From assembly GCF_000283155.1 (NCBI RefSeq), contig NW_004454166.1, positions 7,204,362-7,268,361 of the forward strand: a stretch of 64,000 nt of DNA. The letters are read 5' to 3'. The notes below the pieces were generated by a model. The model was not told where the DNA came from. It worked only from the letters and a program-made list of their open reading frames with translations, and ran no database searches. Below, one piece after another: positions 61,148 through 64,000 of the stretch. Within the stretch, counting starts at the first letter, position 1. Each line of letters opens with the position of its first letter. The stretch is from Ceratotherium simum simum. Its lineage: Eukaryota > Chordata > Mammalia > Perissodactyla > Rhinocerotidae. The position numbers and the translations under genes were made by a program.

Positions 61148-61540
61148 GGGTGTATCCATGTTCCAGGGCTTCCATGATAAAGTAGCACAGACTGGGCCAC
61201 CTAAACAAGAGAAATTTATTTTCCCACAGTTCTGGAAGCTAGAAGTCTGAGATCAGGGGTCTGTAGTGTTCATTTCTTCTGAGACGTCTCTCCTTGGCTT
61301 GCAGATGGCCATCTTCACCCTCTTTCTTCACATGGTCTCTCCTCTGTGTCCTAACCTCCTCTTCTTATTATAGGGACATCAGTCATGTCGGATTGGGGCC
61401 TGCCTTAATGACCTCATTTAACCATAATCACCTCCTGAATGTCCCTGTCTCTAAACATAGTCACATTCTGAGGTACAGGGGGTTAGGATTTCAACATATG
61501 AGCTTGAGGGGACACAATTATGCCCATGAAAGGGGGTGTA
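61148..61540 (-). mobile_element. MLT1-type LTR (ERVL-MaLR), antisense
   Basis: 'cacagactgggccacctaaaca', 'gaaatttattttcccacagttctggaagctagaagt' and 'ttctgaggtacagggggttaggatttcaacatatga' are the reverse complement of an MLT1 solo LTR, an ancient nonautonomous endogenous retrovirus-like family. No internal coding region accompanies it. The overlapping 125-codon frame is not a gene. Confidence 0.88.
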
Positions 61541-62959
61541 TGAAACTGGTTTATTTTATGGTTTTAATCACTCAGAATACTAATGTGGTGGGTTTGGAAC
61601 TCACAGCTTCAATAGGGGAATTTGTACTTACTCTTTTGGTAGAAATGGTTGCATCTGGAGTGAAGCTTTAACATCTTACTTAATTCTGGTCTGATTACGT
61701 TCCAGGACTACCATGAAGATGTATCGCAAGTTCTACCACACTGGAGAGCGCAATATCCATTCAGTGGGTGATTTTCTTGTCAAAAACTTGCTTGCCAGCT
61801 CTAATTTTGAATGAACACACTAAACACAATGGTGAAAACATCAATTAAAAGAAAATCTACTCTTCATACGTGTGTCGATTTCCACGTGTGTTCTGACTTA
61901 ATTCACTACCTACACATAGTTATCTGTTGTTTCTGTTTTGCCAAACTGTTAAAACAGTCTCAGTGAAAATCATCTATTTTTTTCCACTGTTCTACCTTGA
62001 CTTTGCCTTCAGCTCTTGTTCCTCAAGATTGGGATATGGAGGGAGCCTTCTCTCCTTTATCACATAATTCCTTTGTCAGGAATTTCAGGATTTCCTCAAA
62101 GTTTGCAGTGATGTGTTTGACATTATTCCCTAACTTCAACACTGAATTTTTTCATTTTATATTTTCCCGCTTTGGTAATTTGGGTTGTTTCTTCTATGGA
62201 TTTGAAAATTTGCACTTAATCTAGGCTATTATTCCCCAGGATTCTCCCTTCACAAGGCTTTCTTCTACCTGGATGCTCTAAAGATCCTCAAAATCCTAGT
62301 ATTCATATCCCCAATTCTTAGTTTTCCCCATTATACTACATTTCTCTTTGACAGTTGGAAATTTCGCAAATGAATTTTTTGAACATATAGTCCTTTTAAC
62401 TCAAAATCAGGGAAGAAAATTCTTGTCAATAAAACTAAAATCTAAATCAATCAATATCAGGCCATATCATTTCCCCTTAATGGATTACTTTTGAATTTCA
62501 AATATTCTTTCAGTGGAATGCAAACTATTTACCATGTGGTCCCAATTTATTTTTCAGTCTTACTCTCATTATTTTTCTGCCTTTCTTCATTAATCTAACA
62601 ATATATGTCTATATTCCTTTTATTCCAAAATATTCCAATATCCCTTTTATACTTCCCTTCCTTGGTGTTTTTATTATACTGTTTGCTTGACCCGGAATGT
62701 CATTTTCTTTCACTGTATCTGTCAAACATTTTTATATCCTCCAATATCTGTACTTAGGCAGCTAGCTTCATAGCAAGTTTCCAGTCCATCTTCTATAATC
62801 TGAGCCTAAGGCCCCAGATGGGCATCTATTAGAGAAATATCGAGCTCTCCTTATCTTCATAAGCAGAAATCAGGGTTAGTATGGATAGCAGTGTAATTCT
62901 TCCAAAGGAATAGTATTTAAACTCTCCATCAGTTCTAATCACGGTTGGCTTCATTAATC
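61541..62959. other. Intergenic; possible L2 remnant at 62480-62790
   Basis: No supported gene. 62480-62790 ('accatgtggtcccaatttattt', 'ttgacccggaatgtcatttt') loosely resembles L2 3' sequence, too diverged for a firm call. Confidence 0.4.
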
Positions 62960-63440
62960 AGTGAAGTTGTATAGGGCTCAGCACTCAAAAGGGCCCTGCA
63001 CTTGGGGTTTAATGTTCTCCAGTCGTCATTTTGAAATTCTCAGCTTTGAATTTCTGTTTTGTAAATGAGTCCTACCAGACAATGCAGGACTGGAGTGGGT
63101 AGGGTCTGATTTTAGTGAGGGCCCTGCACCATCTGGGACTGGGCAAGGTGGTGGTGGCCACCCTTGACTCTGGCAGGCAGCTACAAGGTGCCTTCCAAGG
63201 GGACCTGGTAGAGGCCTCTCACCCACTCACCATCCAGATACTGCATGCACACCAGCATGGAAACTGCAATCCCTTGGGGGCTTGCATGGCTCAGGGTGGT
63301 GGGCTCTGGGAAAAAGGAAACTGATTTCCTGCTCCCAGCCAGAGCCCTGCATTTTCACTTCGCACTGGATCCCTCAAATTATGCAGCCAACCACACCGCC
63401 AATGAAACCCCCAGCAAAAAACTACTCTATACCAATTATT
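62960..63440. repeat. GC-richer repeat-like block, unnamed
   Basis: Landmarks 'gggccctgcacttggggtttaatgtt' and 'tgcattttcacttcgcactgg' look like an old interspersed element seen elsewhere in mammals, but I cannot name the family. Short open frames on both strands (92, 69 and 66 codons) reflect the GC content. No CpG-island character is evident. Confidence 0.45.
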
Positions 63441-64000
63441 CTAAGGTAATAGGAACTCCTTTTCTCCCAGCTACTCACACAGTTCAACATTTAAAATTAA
63501 ACAAGAGCAACACAGAGGACTAAGGGCACTCCACAGCCACTGATTACACTTTTTTCTCTTGAATGGTTTCAATACATACTGTTATTGTGTTAAATTGAAT
63601 TAATACAGTTCTGAAAGTAAGATTTGTACATATCTGAATAATTAGAAACCACATATAACTGCAATCTCAGAAAAAAAGTTCTATATATAAAAGTTGTAAA
63701 GAGACATTTCATCATAGTGTGGTACACAAAACACTTCCAGATTCTGGACCTGCCACTTTCTAGATGTGTATTCGTGCAACATGCTTTGGTTTCAAAATAT
63801 AATATTTTCATTATTTCTTATTTTTTGTTTAAACCTAAACCTATGCCTGAAATACAATAGATACTCAATACATTTTAATTATCTTCTTACTGTAAAACAA
63901 TTATCTTCTATTATTAACTCAAAAAAGCACATGAACTTCTAATTAGCTCCTAAAATATATCACATAGGGCATGGCCTGAAATAAAAACATTGACACAAAA
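63441..64000. other. AT-rich intergenic sequence, nothing recognised
   Basis: No supported gene or named repeat. Confidence 0.5.

Noticed and set aside
1..64000. CRISPR arrays, operons or a novel defence-like system
   Set aside because: The sequence is mammalian: spliced gene, LINE/SINE repeats, long AT-rich intergenic DNA. The tandem repeats seen are microsatellites and the coding arrays of CYLC2, not spacer-repeat arrays.

Overview
This is an AT-rich, gene-poor stretch of a mammalian nuclear genome. At least ten tRNA-derived SINEs of the equine ERE type (head GGGGCCGGCCC..., 3' part with a 'gttagctcagggc' motif) point to a perissodactyl, most likely a horse or other Equus. The rest of the repeat content (L1, L2, MIR, MER5-type hAT, MLT1 LTR, Tigger1) is ordinary eutherian material. 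I see no bacterial, viral or CRISPR-like system, and no undescribed multi-gene system.

One protein-coding gene can be supported: CYLC2 (cylicin-2), on the + strand at about 18.98-25.04 kb. Four coding exons (18980-18996, 21002-21042, 22517-22638, 24087-25043) join in frame, with GT/AG at every junction, to give a 378-residue, very lysine-rich protein. The first coding exon is only 17 nt. Exon 4 carries four 28-residue repeats (84 bp period) and a C-terminal run of seven 4-residue DAKK-type units. About 110 bp after the stop there is out-of-frame, stop-interrupted sequence that still reads like cylicin repeats, probably the decayed end of a once longer protein. A CRE-like octamer lies about 65 bp before the start codon, which would suit a spermatid-expressed gene.

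Layout: 0-18.9 kb is intergenic, with an antisense L1 (1.9-3.3 kb), a SINE (5.8 kb), L2/MIR/hAT relics (7.8-12.9 kb), a probable processed retrocopy (13.4-13.9 kb), an L1 3' end (15.5-16.6 kb) and a SINE (16.7 kb). CYLC2 fills 18.9-25.1 kb, with an L1 in intron 1 and an antisense ERE in intron 2. From 26.9 to 29.8 kb an L2 is split by an antisense L1, itself split by a sense L1 3' end. From 33.0 to 39.4 kb is a 5'-inverted L1 that was later hit by a complete Tigger1 DNA transposon and by a SINE. From 42.6 to 50.2 kb an old L1 is interrupted by a SINE and by a roughly 3.3 kb younger L1, which itself holds a SINE. From 53.8 to 61.5 kb are more SINEs (including one with an RTE-like tail), L1 3' ends (one only 67 bp long) and an MLT1 LTR. 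The remainder shows no gene that I can support.

Repeat family names come from remembered consensus sequences, not from a search; their edges are approximate unless target-site duplications are quoted.
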